From: Azolla caroliniana
Taxonomy: Eukaryota; Polypodiophyta
Reading direction: 5' to 3'
DNA: 64,000 bases
Assembly (NCBI GenBank): GCA_043228905.1
Contig: JBHGNT010000013.1
Location: forward strand, 930,001-994,000
Of this stretch, positions 47,409 through 57,562 are shown one piece after another. Under the pieces are notes generated by a model, which was given only the letters and a program-made list of their open reading frames with translations, was not told where the DNA came from and did no database searches. Every line of letters begins with the position of its first letter. Position 1 is the stretch's first letter. A program made the translations under genes and the position numbers.

Positions 47409-48594
47409 ATGAGGGGGTCGAATCTCGCGGAAGCCATGGCTTCAGCTGTGGATCGGATAGTGAGTGCGCGCGAAGGCGCAGGCGCCCTCGATAGGGCAAT
47501 TGAACCGGTCGTCGGCGCGATAGGCCGGTTCGGTGGGAAGGATGCCACGAGCTATTCTGAGGCCTACCAGGCCGAGATGGTAATGAGAGACATTCCGGAA
47601 GAAAGGCGACTGACCGGATTCCCTCGGGTGGTGACGTTGGGCATCCATGCGGAGGTGCTCGAGATACGGGCTGAGAGCCAGACTTGGGAAGAGTTTGAAG
47701 GTCAGCTCCTCGAAAAATACGGGCTTGATGACGCGCTTCAGCTCTCGAAACGGGTCTTCATGGAATGGGTAGAGACCCCTGAAAAGGGGAGAAACGCGTC
47801 GGTGCTCCTCTGGGAGTTTGAAGAACGTTTCACGCGTCTTTCGGCGCTCGACGAGACTTTACTAGACACAAGTCGCGTCCTGCTGTTCGTTAAGTCGGTG
47901 GATGCGAGGGACCGGGAGCAAGTGGGTCTCCTGCTGGAGACTGATTACGAGCTGATGGCCGACTGGGCCGTGGTGAAGGGAGTCTGTGGCCGTTTCGACA
48001 AACGGTGAGAGTGGGTCGATAAAGGATCAACAGGGGCAGGCTCTATAGCGGCAAGGAAACTCGAGCCAACCCCGCCGGCGCGAAGGGAAGAGACTCGAGA
48101 TTGGCTCGAGACCGGATCGACTTCGACCAGCATGGTCAAAGGCTCGTCCGGAGGAGCAGCTCTAGAGGAGCTGACTAGGATGGTAAAGGACCTCCAGATT
48201 GCACAGGCACGGAGGGACGGCGGCGAACAGGCCCATGACCGAAGGCCTCTGGCTAGAAATCGGTGTTTGTGGTGCGACGCGGTCGGCCACGTCTAGAAGG
48301 ACTACGGGGACTTCGCCGAGGCAATGAGCGCCAACATTGTGTACCTATGGAATGGTCGGGTGCACGCTAGCGAGTCCCGAAGGGCCCTGGACCTGAATGT
48401 CGGATGGGGGGGTATAAAACGACTGATGGAAGAGGCGGCGGCTCGCCACGCGGAGACCGTCCACTACTCGGCGTCGGCTGGGATCCGGGTCGGAGGTGGT
48501 GAGGCCCGGAAGACGAACGAAGCCGGATTCTGGCCGCTGATGCTAGAAGGCCTCGTCGGCGCATGGCTAAGGAAAGAAGAAGCGGACCGCGCGG
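47409..48594 (+). pseudogene. Level 1 gag, 5' part (family X)
   Basis: Gag begins at the ATG 47409 (MRGSNLAEAMASAVDRI). Motifs shared with level 2 include GFPRVVTLGIHAEVLEIRAE and VFMEWVETPEKGRNASVLLW. The CCHC knuckle reads CLWCDAVGHV, stop, KDY (near 48265-48303). Stops are at 48006 (CGA to TGA) and within the knuckle. The frame is cut at 48594 by level 2 and resumes at 55529 (KEEADRA then EKRVREVTG). Confidence 0.92.
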
Positions 48595-49240
48595 TGTCGA
48601 GGTATTCCTCGCGGATGCGTGGAATGAGGCGGGACCTCGGGGGTCTTGTACCGAAGTGCAAGAGAGAAAGGAGAAGGGAAGGGACCCATTACGTGCGAGC
48701 GTAGATTCACAGGGACGCGGCCCTTCAACACAAAGATGCGAGTGGGACACCGACACAGCGAGACGCGAATGTATGTATATATATATGTTAACAAGACAAA
48801 CAACAAGAAGCACGACGTTGGTTACAATCGAACAGGCCGGCGAACAGATGCCGATGCCTGTTCGTAAACGCACAGAAAGGAAGAAGTAGGTTGGAGGTGC
48901 TGTCGGAAGCACTCGGGCATTCCTCAGAGCAGCGCGAGCCTCCCGAAACCTACACAGAACGAAGCTACGGAGCTTGGAAGAGAGAGAAGCCTTCGGCCAA
49001 CAACCCGACAACACTTCGTCCTCTCTATCCGCGATCCCCCTCTATCCGCCTTGTCTCCCTCCTTTTATAGGCAAGAAAGGAGCCGTTTCCCATTAACTTC
49101 CTACCTACCGAATCTACCTACCTAGGATCCTCTATGTACCTAATCCTCTCTTATGTACAACATAAGGCGTACGTGCATGAAGAGCCGGTTCCTACGCTCC
49201 GGTGCACCGATTCCGCTCGTGGGCGGTTTTCTTCACGACA
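48595..49240 (-). repeat. Level 2 3' LTR
   Basis: On the plus strand it starts TGTCGAGGTATTCC and ends TTTTCTTCACGACA. The polypurine tract GGTGGGGGCAAA lies directly inside. The minus-strand TATA (CCTATAAAAGGAGG) is near 49062-49075. Confidence 0.96.
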
Positions 49241-49313
49241 TTTGCCCCCACCTAACCGCGCATCCACCGACATGCGCCAAATTAAGTTGGGACGGAGAAA
49301 ACCAGTCCAGTCT

Positions 49314-49580
49314 TCATTCCTCGCCCGTCGGTTCTTCCTCGGTTTCGGATCGTTCGTTGTCGCGGTCTAGGTTAACCGGATCCGGCTCGTCGTCGTGACG
49401 CTTCTTGAACGCTTTGATCCGCTTCCCAGCTACCGGTATCGCCATTCTCGTGTCGTCGAGTTCCGCCAGATGGTACGTCCCGTTGTCGTTGGCGCTTTGT
49501 ATCACGTAAGGCCCGAACCACCTTCTTGCGAACTTCCGTGTTGCTCGGTGCTGGTTGTCGAGGCTGCTGTCATAGACTAG
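49314..49580 (-). pseudogene. Level 2 pol C-terminus after an in-frame stop
   Basis: It continues the main pol frame past one TAG at 49583-49581, where level 1 has TGG (GDWVLVYD). The product block LVYDSSLDNQHRATRKFARR and WFGPYV is the integrase C-terminal (GPY/F-like) module. A single G-to-A change made the stop. Confidence 0.9.
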
Positions 49581-49583
49581 CAT

Positions 49584-52500
49584 CTAGTCGCCTTCCTCGA
49601 TCTTCTTTGGTCGTAGCCGGTGCGTTTGGTCGAACTGGACTTTGTTCCTCGTCCTTGCCACCCGAAGCTTTTCCGTAGCCTGCTCTACGTCCTCCGGTCT
49701 TCGCTCAAGCTGCTGTATGCGCGCCGCCAACAGTTCCTCCCGACTCATCTCGTCTCTCCAGTCCACGGTTGCCCATGAGGAGATCGTTCGTTCCATCGGC
49801 ATGATCGGCTTCTGCCCAAACATGAGCTCTGCCGGCATGAATCTGGTTACCGAACTGTGCGTAGTTCGGTCAGCCCATAACGCGTAAGGCAGCAGCCGCG
49901 GCGAGTTCCCGACTTGACCTACGCATGCCCGAACTAACGCCTTGACGATCCGTCCGTGTCCGCGCTCCACCTTCCCATTCGCCTGCGGGTTGTACGCAGT
50001 GGTAAGTGAGAGCTTGAATCCTATCCAGTCGAATAGCTCCTCGGCCTCTTCGGCGTCCAACTCCCCGCGATCAGCCACGATCTTCCCGACGCACCTGTAC
50101 TGGCATATCACGTCCTCGATCAGGAACTGACATACGGCCGCGGTCATTTTGTTCTGAAGGGCTCGGCCTTCCACCTGGTTCGTCAGATCTTCCCGAGCCA
50201 GGACCAGATACCGCATCTGTCCTACGCCCATCGGCATCGTCACCAAATCTACCATCCATTTGAAGTGGATGGTCGGACGGTACGTAGGGTGAAGCTCATC
50301 CCGATGCCGGACTATGGAGTGCATCTGACAGCTCTCGCAAGTTGTCACGAACCGATGCACGTCCTGGTATAGTCCCGGCCACCAGTACTTCCCCTTTATC
50401 TTCTCGAACGTGGCCCACGTTCCTCGGTGTCCAGCCCAAGGGCTGTCGTGGTAGGCCGTCAACAGCTCCTCCTGTTCTTCCTTCATCGCCACCACCCGGA
50501 GCGGGACGCCGTTCCTCTTCTTCGGGTGCTTCCATAGGTATCCGTCCCGGAGAAAGAATCGGTATGCTTTCTTCCGGATCCGGTTGGTCTCGTCCCTTGT
50601 CCATGACGCATCCGGTGTCATTGTCCTCAAGAAACCACCGATCTGTAGCCACTCGCCGTCGTACTTGCTCTCGTCGAAGCCGTTAAGTGACGGAGGGCTC
50701 GTCCCATCGGTCGTTACATACGCTGCCTCGAAGAAGTCCACGCCGACTTCTTCGTCCTCCGAAACCATGCCGCCCTCGTCATCAAACCTTGCCCTCGAAA
50801 GCATGTCGGCCATGGCGTTGACCTTTCCGGAAATGTGTCGTATTTCCGGGTCCAAGGACTTGATGTACGCTATCCACCTGAGCATCGCCAGGTCCGGTGT
50901 CGCGCATCCGGAAACCATGCCGAGAATTGGCAGGCAATCCGTCTCGATAACCACTTCTATCCCGATCAGGTAGTCTTTGTCGGCCTTTACTGTTGAAACG
51001 ATACCCCAGAGTTCGCGTTTAACCTGGGCGTACCCTCGCTGTCGCTCACTGAGGACCTTCGCGCCGAATCGGATCGGGAACCGGGTGCCATCCTCGTCTT
51101 CTTGGTTGACAACCCATCCGATCCCGGTCGGGCTTGTATCCACCGTTATATATACCGGGGTACCCTTCTCGTAGACAACCTTCCGGAGCGCCGGTGCTGC
51201 CGCAAGAGGTTCCTTCAGCTTCCGGACCAACTCCGTGTGCTCGTCTCGCCACTCGAATTTTCGCCCCTTTTTCAGCAACCCGTATAGCGGCTCCGCAACG
51301 TGGGCGTAATGCGGGATCCATATGTGGTAGAACGCGCATGCCCCCAGGAACCTCCGAACTTCCGTAACCGAGCTACAGTCGGTCTTCATCGCGGAGATGG
51401 CTTCTACTTTTGCCGGAGACGGCTTCCGGCCATATGGTCCACATAGGTGTCCGACCACCAAGATTTCTGATTGCCCGAAGGCCGATTTCTCCCCGGAGAA
51501 GGTGAGCCTCACATCCTCTAGCCTTTGTAGCACCTTCTCGCAGTCATCGATGTGTGTTGCCACGAATCGCCGGCATCCGTCTGGCCCGACTGTCTCGTCC
51601 TTCTCTTCCACCGGGCACCCCTTTATCGGGATGTCGTCCAGAAATGGCATGGTGATGTCCGGGTTGCAATCCCTCGGTACCTTGTTCATTGCATTCACCA
51701 TGTGGGCCACCGAGTTGGTCCCTCCTTGTGGCAGGGTACACATTCGCACTAGGCCGAGGGGAGTTCGCATCGTCGTAATGTCTCTGCTCTCCACGGCTAG
51801 CTGGAACTGGTCGTACCTCGAGTACAGATCACCAACCGAGTAAATCGACCTTCCGGCGAAGGCCTCCGCGAACTCGTCTATGGTCGGTCCGATTCCTGCG
51901 TTCCGAATGGTCACTCTGTTGACCGGCTGCAGGTCCTGAATGAAGCGCAATGTTCCGTTTTTCTTTGGTACGGTAAACCATCGGTTCGCGTATGGCGCAC
52001 TCGACGGTTCGAGAATACCCATATCGACTTTTTGCCTCAGTAGCTCCATCAACTCCGGGATGTGAGCTCTCGGTACCGGAATCGGCTTGAGACTCCACGG
52101 CACATGTGGTACCGTGAATATCACCATCGGCTCCACGATTGTCGGGTCTACGCACCCGATCTCTTCCGGTGAGAATGCGAAGGCTTTCCCGTGCCTTCCG
52201 AGCATTCTCCGAAACCGGTCTTCCTCCGCCGGCAGTAGGAACCCGCCCCCACCGATTTTGAGCTCCCGGAGCGTCCCGTCGGTGAAGGTGTGTCCTATGC
52301 AAACCGGATCTCGTAAACTGGGGTCCGACGCAACCCCTCTGATTCGGGACTCGCTGTCCTCCGGTAAGGGTGCCGCGACTGGCCTTACCTTCCAGTCCAC
52401 AGTCTTGTACTTCGTGCTAACTCGGGCCGTCCGATCCGACCCGAGCCCTTGACTGAAGTTCGCGATGACTTTGTATATCTCTTCGGAACATACCGGTATC

Positions 52501-52673
52501 GTCCGGTCTTCGTTAAGGTCTTCTCCGGCTACCTTCCTCAGCATCCCCAAGGTGTTGTCGAAGGAGACCGCCTCCACGGCTCCGCTGATTTCCTCGTCCG
52601 GGCCGAGGACTCCGCACGCTCGAAGTTGCTCCTCTGCCCTTGCCTTTTCTCGGCCAACGATGCCGACTATCAT
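49584..52673 (-). CDS. Level 2 pol: reverse transcriptase, RNase H, integrase
   Basis: This 1029-codon frame would supply the enzymes that copy and integrate the element. Order: an N-terminal linker; reverse transcriptase (ANRWFTVPKKNGTLRFIQDL, DLYSRYDQFQLAVE, and a catalytic box that reads FLDD at 51644-51633, about residue 344, where most Ty3 elements have YxDD); RNase H (ITVDTSPTGIGWVVNQEDED, ISGKVNAMADMLSRARF); H2C2 zinc finger (HDSPWAGHRGTW, CESCQMH); and integrase with FKWMVDL, VADRGELD and NPQANGKVERGHG holding the D, D and E. The ATG at 52673 is only the first Met. The frame is open upstream to the gag-protease stop, so pol is probably reached by frameshift. One TAG ends it early. Confidence 0.93.
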   Translation of the reverse strand: MIVGIVGREKARAEEQLRACGVLGPDEEISGAVEAVSFDNTLGMLRKVAGEDLNEDRTIPVCSEEIYKVIANFSQGLGSDRTARVSTKYKTVDWKVRPVAAPLPEDSESRIRGVASDPSLRDPVCIGHTFTDGTLRELKIGGGGFLLPAEEDRFRRMLGRHGKAFAFSPEEIGCVDPTIVEPMVIFTVPHVPWSLKPIPVPRAHIPELMELLRQKVDMGILEPSSAPYANRWFTVPKKNGTLRFIQDLQPVNRVTIRNAGIGPTIDEFAEAFAGRSIYSVGDLYSRYDQFQLAVESRDITTMRTPLGLVRMCTLPQGGTNSVAHMVNAMNKVPRDCNPDITMPFLDDIPIKGCPVEEKDETVGPDGCRRFVATHIDDCEKVLQRLEDVRLTFSGEKSAFGQSEILVVGHLCGPYGRKPSPAKVEAISAMKTDCSSVTEVRRFLGACAFYHIWIPHYAHVAEPLYGLLKKGRKFEWRDEHTELVRKLKEPLAAAPALRKVVYEKGTPVYITVDTSPTGIGWVVNQEDEDGTRFPIRFGAKVLSERQRGYAQVKRELWGIVSTVKADKDYLIGIEVVIETDCLPILGMVSGCATPDLAMLRWIAYIKSLDPEIRHISGKVNAMADMLSRARFDDEGGMVSEDEEVGVDFFEAAYVTTDGTSPPSLNGFDESKYDGEWLQIGGFLRTMTPDASWTRDETNRIRKKAYRFFLRDGYLWKHPKKRNGVPLRVVAMKEEQEELLTAYHDSPWAGHRGTWATFEKIKGKYWWPGLYQDVHRFVTTCESCQMHSIVRHRDELHPTYRPTIHFKWMVDLVTMPMGVGQMRYLVLAREDLTNQVEGRALQNKMTAAVCQFLIEDVICQYRCVGKIVADRGELDAEEAEELFDWIGFKLSLTTAYNPQANGKVERGHGRIVKALVRACVGQVGNSPRLLPYALWADRTTHSSVTRFMPAELMFGQKPIMPMERTISSWATVDWRDEMSREELLAARIQQLERRPEDVEQATEKLRVARTRNKVQFDQTHRLRPKKIEEGD

Positions 52674-52753
52674 ACACCCTCCGTCGTTGGAGAAGCAAAA
52701 TTTTCTACCTATCGTACAAGGATTCTTCGGTTTCGGTTCTATCGTACAGCTGT

Positions 52754-52816
52754 GGGGTCTTTCCCGAGTGTCCGGACTGTCTCGGCCCCACGCCTTGGCA
52801 GCCCTCTCTAAAAATC
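52754..52816 (-). promoter_or_regulatory. Candidate -1 frameshift site between gag-protease and pol (level 2)
   Basis: On the minus strand, gag-protease ends GAT TTT TAG (stop at 52810-52808). Slipping back one base on the T run reads TTA GAG AGG and stays open all the way into pol. About 18 nt further on, GGGG-CCGAG pairs with CTCGG-(6 nt)-CCCC (52789-52754). The same junction occurs in level 1 at 56443-56454. The slip site is not a canonical X XXY YYZ heptamer and the spacer is longer than usual. Confidence 0.5.
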
Positions 52817-54835
52817 CTCCCGGTTCTCGCCACCGAGGGATTCGCGGTTTCGCTCGTGGTTCGGCCGCACCGTCAGAAATTGGACCGAATGGCGCCCGTC
52901 CTGGCTTTTGACCCTCGCGTAGGCCGAACCGTTGTCCAGCACTTTGGTCTCCACTCGCGCCGCCGTGATGTATGGTTCCCCTAATATGACCGGATGCGAG
53001 GACGTCTCCTGCACGAAGAAGTGCTGGTCAATCTCGACGTCGCTGATCTTGACACGCACATTCGGGCAGGCCCCGTGCAGTTCCTCGGTGGCGCGCGTCG
53101 CCGCCCGTATCTTCCACCCGTGCTTGGTGTTGATCGGCCATTTTCCCCTTTTGTAGAAGTCCATGGACATCAGGTTTATTTCTGAACCGTGGTTCTCCCT
53201 AAACCCTAAACCGGTTCCTGAACATCTCCGATCTTTACCGGGGTCTCCGTGGTCGCTTGGGCTCAGTGCGGCCTCGAATAGTGGCTCTCCGCCCACTCAT
53301 CTTCCAGCGCTAAGTCGTCGATGTGCGTCGTCCGCACCTCCACCGGTCTTTCCAGTTCCGTCTCCGTCGACAGCCTCTTCCGTTTCACCAAGTCCACAAT
53401 GGAGTCGTGGAACTTCTTCTTGGCGATCCCTAGCACCTCCCGCAATGACAGCTCCACTTTGCTGTCGAGGATCCGTTCTTCTAGGACCTTTCGTAGGTCC
53501 GTGGTCCTTTCTATTTCCGTCCCCAGTCGGTATCCGCCCTTCTTGGGGTTATCCTGCGCGCCGGACCCACCGGCTTCGTTCCGTCGTTGCCCGAATCGGG
53601 TCTCGTACCGTTGTGAGGGCCCGGTCGCTCTGGCTTTCCCCACTCATTTGTCTTCTACCAGAGCCTCGTAGTTCCGGCAGGCGGCTTCTACGAAGCCCGT
53701 CTTCTCCTCGACCAGGTCGCTCCACCCGATTATTTCCCGGACCCGTCTCTCAGTGCGGTCCGCTTCATCTTTCCTCAGCCGTGCGCCGGCGAGGCCTTCC
53801 AGCATTGCCGACCAGAATCCGTCTTTGATCTCCTTTCGGGCCTCGCTGCCCCCGACCCAAATGCCGGCCGACGCCGGCGTGCACCCGGCCTTCCCACAGG
53901 TACACCACCGGGTTCCTCAACGCCTCTGCGAAATCGCCGCAGTCCTTCCGAATGTGGCCGACCTCGTCGCACCACATGCACCTGTTCCCTGCTGCCGGCC
54001 GTCAGTCACGAGCCGGTTCGCCGCCTTCCCTTCGAGCCTGGGCGATCTGGAGATCCTTTATCGCCCGCGTCAACTCCTCCAGCGCTGCTCCTCCGGACGA
54101 GCCATTGACCATGCCGGTCGAAGCCGAACCGGTTTCTAGCCATTCCCGGGTCTCTTCCCTTCGCCCTTGCGGTGCCGGTTCAAGCCTCCTTGCTATGACA
54201 GAGCCCGCACCGGGCGCCCCGTTGTCAGCCCATTCTCGTCGTTTGTCGAAACGGCCACAGACTCTCTTAACCGCAGCCCAGTCGGTCGTCAGCCCGTTTT
54301 CGGTTTCCAGCAAAGAGCCGACTTGATCCCGATCCCGCTCGTCCACCGACTTGATGAACAGTAGGACCCGACTCGTATCCAGAACGGTTCGGTCAAGCGC
54401 CGAAAGGCGAGCAAAGCGTTCTTCAAACTCCCGGAGGAGTGCCGACGCGTTTCTTCCCTTGCCGGGGGACTCCACCCATTCCATGAAGTCCCGTTTCGAA
54501 AGCCGGAGCGCGTCGTCCAGCCCGTATTTTTCTAGGAGTCGGCCTTCGAACTCCTCCCAGGTACGGCTCTCCGCCCGCACCTCGAGCACCTCCGCATGGA
54601 TGCTCGGCATCGCCACTCGAGGGAACCCGGCAAGACGCCTCTCTTCCGGAATGTCCCGCATCAGCATTTCTGCCCCGTAGGACGCCAAATACTTCGTGGC
54701 ATCCTTTCCGCTGAACCGGCCGATCGTACCGACGACCACCTCAATGGCTCTGTCGAGGGCGCCGGTGCCCTCTCGTGTGCTCAATATCCGATCCACGGCC
54801 GAAGCCATGGCCTCCGCAAGATCCGACCCCTTCAT
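52808..54835 (-). pseudogene. Level 2 gag-protease
   Basis: From ATG 54835 (MKGSDLAEAMASAVDRIL) come a capsid-like region (FMEWVESPGKGRNASALLRE, LTTDWAAVKRVCGRF), then a CCHC knuckle CMWCDEVGHIRKDC (near 53980-53939), a linker, and an aspartic-protease-like region with VDHGSEINLMSMDFYKRGKW as the active-site block (D-H-G in place of D-[ST]-G; level 1 has DHGS) and SSHPVILGEPYITAARVETK as the flap/end region. Stops include CGA to TGA near 54000. About 105 bp are missing after VHAG relative to level 1. Confidence 0.9.
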
Positions 54836-54856
54836 CTTCTGCTCTTCTGCCGCCTC

Positions 54857-54874
54857 CTTCACGTCGGGTTCACC
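54857..54874 (-). other. Level 2 primer binding site
   Basis: On the minus strand GGTGAACCCGACGTGAAG lies directly inside the right LTR. It matches the level 1 PBS except the last base. Confidence 0.8.
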
Positions 54875-54878
54875 AAGA

Positions 54879-55524
54879 TGTCGAGGTATTCCTCGCGGAT
54901 GCGTGGAATGAGGCGGGACCTCAGGGGTCTTGTACCGAAGAGCAAGAGAGAAAGGAGAAGGGAAGGGACCCACTACGTGCGAGCATAGATTCACAGGGAT
55001 GCGGCCCTTCAACACAAAGACGCGAGTGGGACACCGACACAGAGAGACGCGAATGTATGTATATATATATGTTAACAAGACAAACAACAAGAAGCACGAC
55101 GTTGGTTACAATCGAACAGGCCGGCGAACAGATGCCGATGCCTGTTCGTAAACGCACAGAAAGGAAGAAATAGGTTGGAGGTGCTGCCGGAAGCACTCGG
55201 GCATTCCTTAGAGCAGCGCGAGCCTCCCGAAACCTACACAGAACGAAGCTACGGAGCTTGGAAGAGAGAGAAGCCTTCGGCCAACAACCCGACAACACTT
55301 CGTCCTCTCTATCCGCGATCCCCCTCTATCCGCCTCGTCTCCCTCCTTTTATAGGCAAGAAAGGAGTCATTTCCCATTAACTACCTACCTACCGAATCTA
55401 CCTACCTAGGATCTTCTATGTACCTAATCCTCTCTTATGTACAACATAAGGCGTACGTGCATGAAGAGCCGGTTCCTATGCTCCGGTGCACCGATTCCGC
55501 TCGTGGGCGGTTTTCTTCACGACA
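54879..55524 (-). repeat. Level 2 5' LTR
   Basis: 646 bp, same ends as 48595-49240 and aligned without gaps. The gag frame is open back into this LTR by chance. Confidence 0.96.
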
Positions 55525-55528
55525 GCGG

Positions 55529-56442
55529 AAAAACGGGTCCGGGAGGTAACCGGGTGGAGTGACCTGGTCGAAGAGAAGACGGGCTTCGTTGAAGCCGCAT
55601 GCCAAAACTACGAGGCTCTGGTGGAAGATAAGCGAGTAGGTAAACCCGGAGGCGCCAGGCCCTCGCAATAGTACAAGACCCGATTCGGTCAAAGGCAGAA
55701 TGAGGCCGGTGCGACCGTCGCACCGGATAAAGCCAGGAAGGCCGGGTACTGGTTGAGGACGGAATTCGAAAGGACCACGGACCTACGAAAGGTCCTAGAG
55801 GAACGTATCCTCGACAGCAAAGTGGAGCTGTCGCTGAGGGAAGTGGTCAGGATCGCCAAGAAGGAGTTCCACGACTCCATCGTAGACTTGGTGAAGAGGA
55901 AGAGGCTGTCAACAAAGCGAGAGCCGGAGAAGCCGGTGGAAGTGCGAACGACGCACATAGAGGACATGGCGCTAGAAGACGAGTTGGCGGAGAGCCATTA
56001 TTCGAGGCCGCACTGGGCCAGAGTGACCACGGAGACCCATGTTAAGATCGGGGATGTCCAGGAGCCGGTGGTGGCGTTGGTGGACCACGGTTCAGAAATC
56101 AACTTGATGTCCATGGACTTCTACAAAAAGGGGAAATGGCCAATCAACACCAAACACGGTTGGAAAATACGGGCAGCAACGCGCGCCACGGAAGAACTAC
56201 ATGGAGCCTGCCCGAATGTACGGGTGAAAATCGGCGATGTCGAGATCAACCAACACTTCTTCGTGCAGGAGACGTCCTCACATCCGGTTATACTAGGAGA
56301 ACCATACATCACGGCGGCACGGATGGAGACCAAGGTGCTGGACAACGGTTCGGCCTATGCAAGAGTCAAGAGCCAGGACGGGCGTCACTCGGTCCAGTTT
56401 TTGCAGGTGCGACCAGACCATGAGCGTAATCGTGAAACCTGA
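55529..56442 (+). pseudogene. Level 1 gag-protease, 3' part
   Basis: It resumes gag after level 2 (EKRVREVTGWSDLVEEKTGF). Next is a stop at 55668-55670, then the protease region (VEVRTTHIEDMALEDELAES, VALVDHGSEINLMSMDFYKK, THGWKIRAATRATEELHG-like block, VILGEPYITAARMETKVLDN). It ends at TGA 56440-56442, a lesion specific to this copy, just before the shared TTT TAG junction. It is 15 nt shorter than level 2 here. Confidence 0.92.
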
Positions 56443-56454
56443 GGGGATTTTTAG

Positions 56455-57562
56455 AGAGGGCTATCAAGGTGTGGGGCCGCAATAGTCCGGACACCCCGGA
56501 AAAACCCCACAAATGTACAGTAGGGAAGAAGACCTGTACCATAGGTAGGAAATTTTGGTTCTCCGACAGCGGGGGTTGTACAATTGTCGGCGTCATTGGC
56601 CGGAAGAAGAAAAGGGCGAAGGAGCGACTTCGGGCATGCGGAGTCCTCGGCCCTGGGAAGGAAATCACCGGAGCCGTGGAGGCGGTCTCTTTCGATGAGA
56701 CCTTGGGATAGTTACGAGAAGTGGTTGGAGGAGGCCTTAAAGAGGACCGGACGATTCTAGTATGTTCGGAAGGGATGTACGAAGTCATCGCCGACTTCTG
56801 TAACGGGCTCGAGTCGGATCGGACGGCCCGCGTGGATACAAAGTACAAGATTGTGGACCGGAAGGTGAGGCCGGTCGCGGCACCCTTGCCGGAGGGTAGC
56901 GAGGAGCGGATAAAAGGGGTCGCGTCGGACCCAAGTTTACGGAATCCGGCTGGCATAGGGCACCGGTTCACCGACATAACGCTACGGGAGCTCAAGGTAG
57001 GTGGGGGTGGCTTTCTACTGCCGGCGGAGGAGGACAGGTTTCGGAGAATGCTCAGAAGGCATGGGAAAGCCTTCGTGTTCTCGCCGGAGGAGATCGGGTG
57101 CGTAGACCCGACCGTTGTGGAACCGATGGTGATCTTCATGGTACCGCATGTGCCGTGGAATCTCAAACCGATTCCGGTACCCAGAGCTCACATCCCGAAG
57201 CTGATGGAGCTGTTGAAACAGAAGGTCAAGATGGGCCTCCTCGAACCGTCAAGTGCCCCGTACTCGAATCGGTGGTTTACCGTGCCAAAGAAGAACGGCA
57301 CGTTACGTTTTATTCAAGACCTGCAACCGGTCAACAAGGTCACCATTCGGAACGCAGGAATTGGACCGACCATAGAAGAGTTCGCGGAGGCCTTCGCCAG
57401 AAGGTCGATTTACTCTGTCGGTGATCTGTACTCGGGGTACGATCAGTTCCAACTAGCCGTGGAGAGCAGAGACATTATGACGATGTGGATTCCTCTCGGC
57501 CTAGTGCAGATGTGTACCCTACCACAAGGAGGGACGAACTCGGTGGCTCACATGGTGAACGC
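56455..57562 (+). pseudogene. Level 1 pol 5' part
   Basis: From the junction it reads KVWGRNSPDTPEKPHKC, then LRACGVLGPGKEITGAVEAV, a TAG at 56709-56711, and an open reverse transcriptase half (SNRWFTVPKKNGTLRFIQDL, QGGTNSVAHMVNA). It is cut at 57562 by the solo LTR. Confidence 0.92.

Larger units (their letters stand above)
48595..55524 (-). mobile_element. Level 2: family X gypsy element nested in level 1 gag
   Basis: It is 6930 bp, with two 646-bp LTRs, and is flanked by GCGG (48591-48594 and 55525-55528). About 16 substitutions and no indels separate the LTRs (13 transitions, 3 transversions, by eye). Gag-protease is damaged, but pol has a 1029-codon open frame. It is the youngest layer of the stack and lies opposite to its relative. 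Confidence 0.96.

Noticed and set aside
54836-55090. Upstream extension of level 2 gag into the LTR
   Set aside because: The frame is open by chance through the LTR and PBS. The ATG at 54835 aligns with the level 1 gag start.
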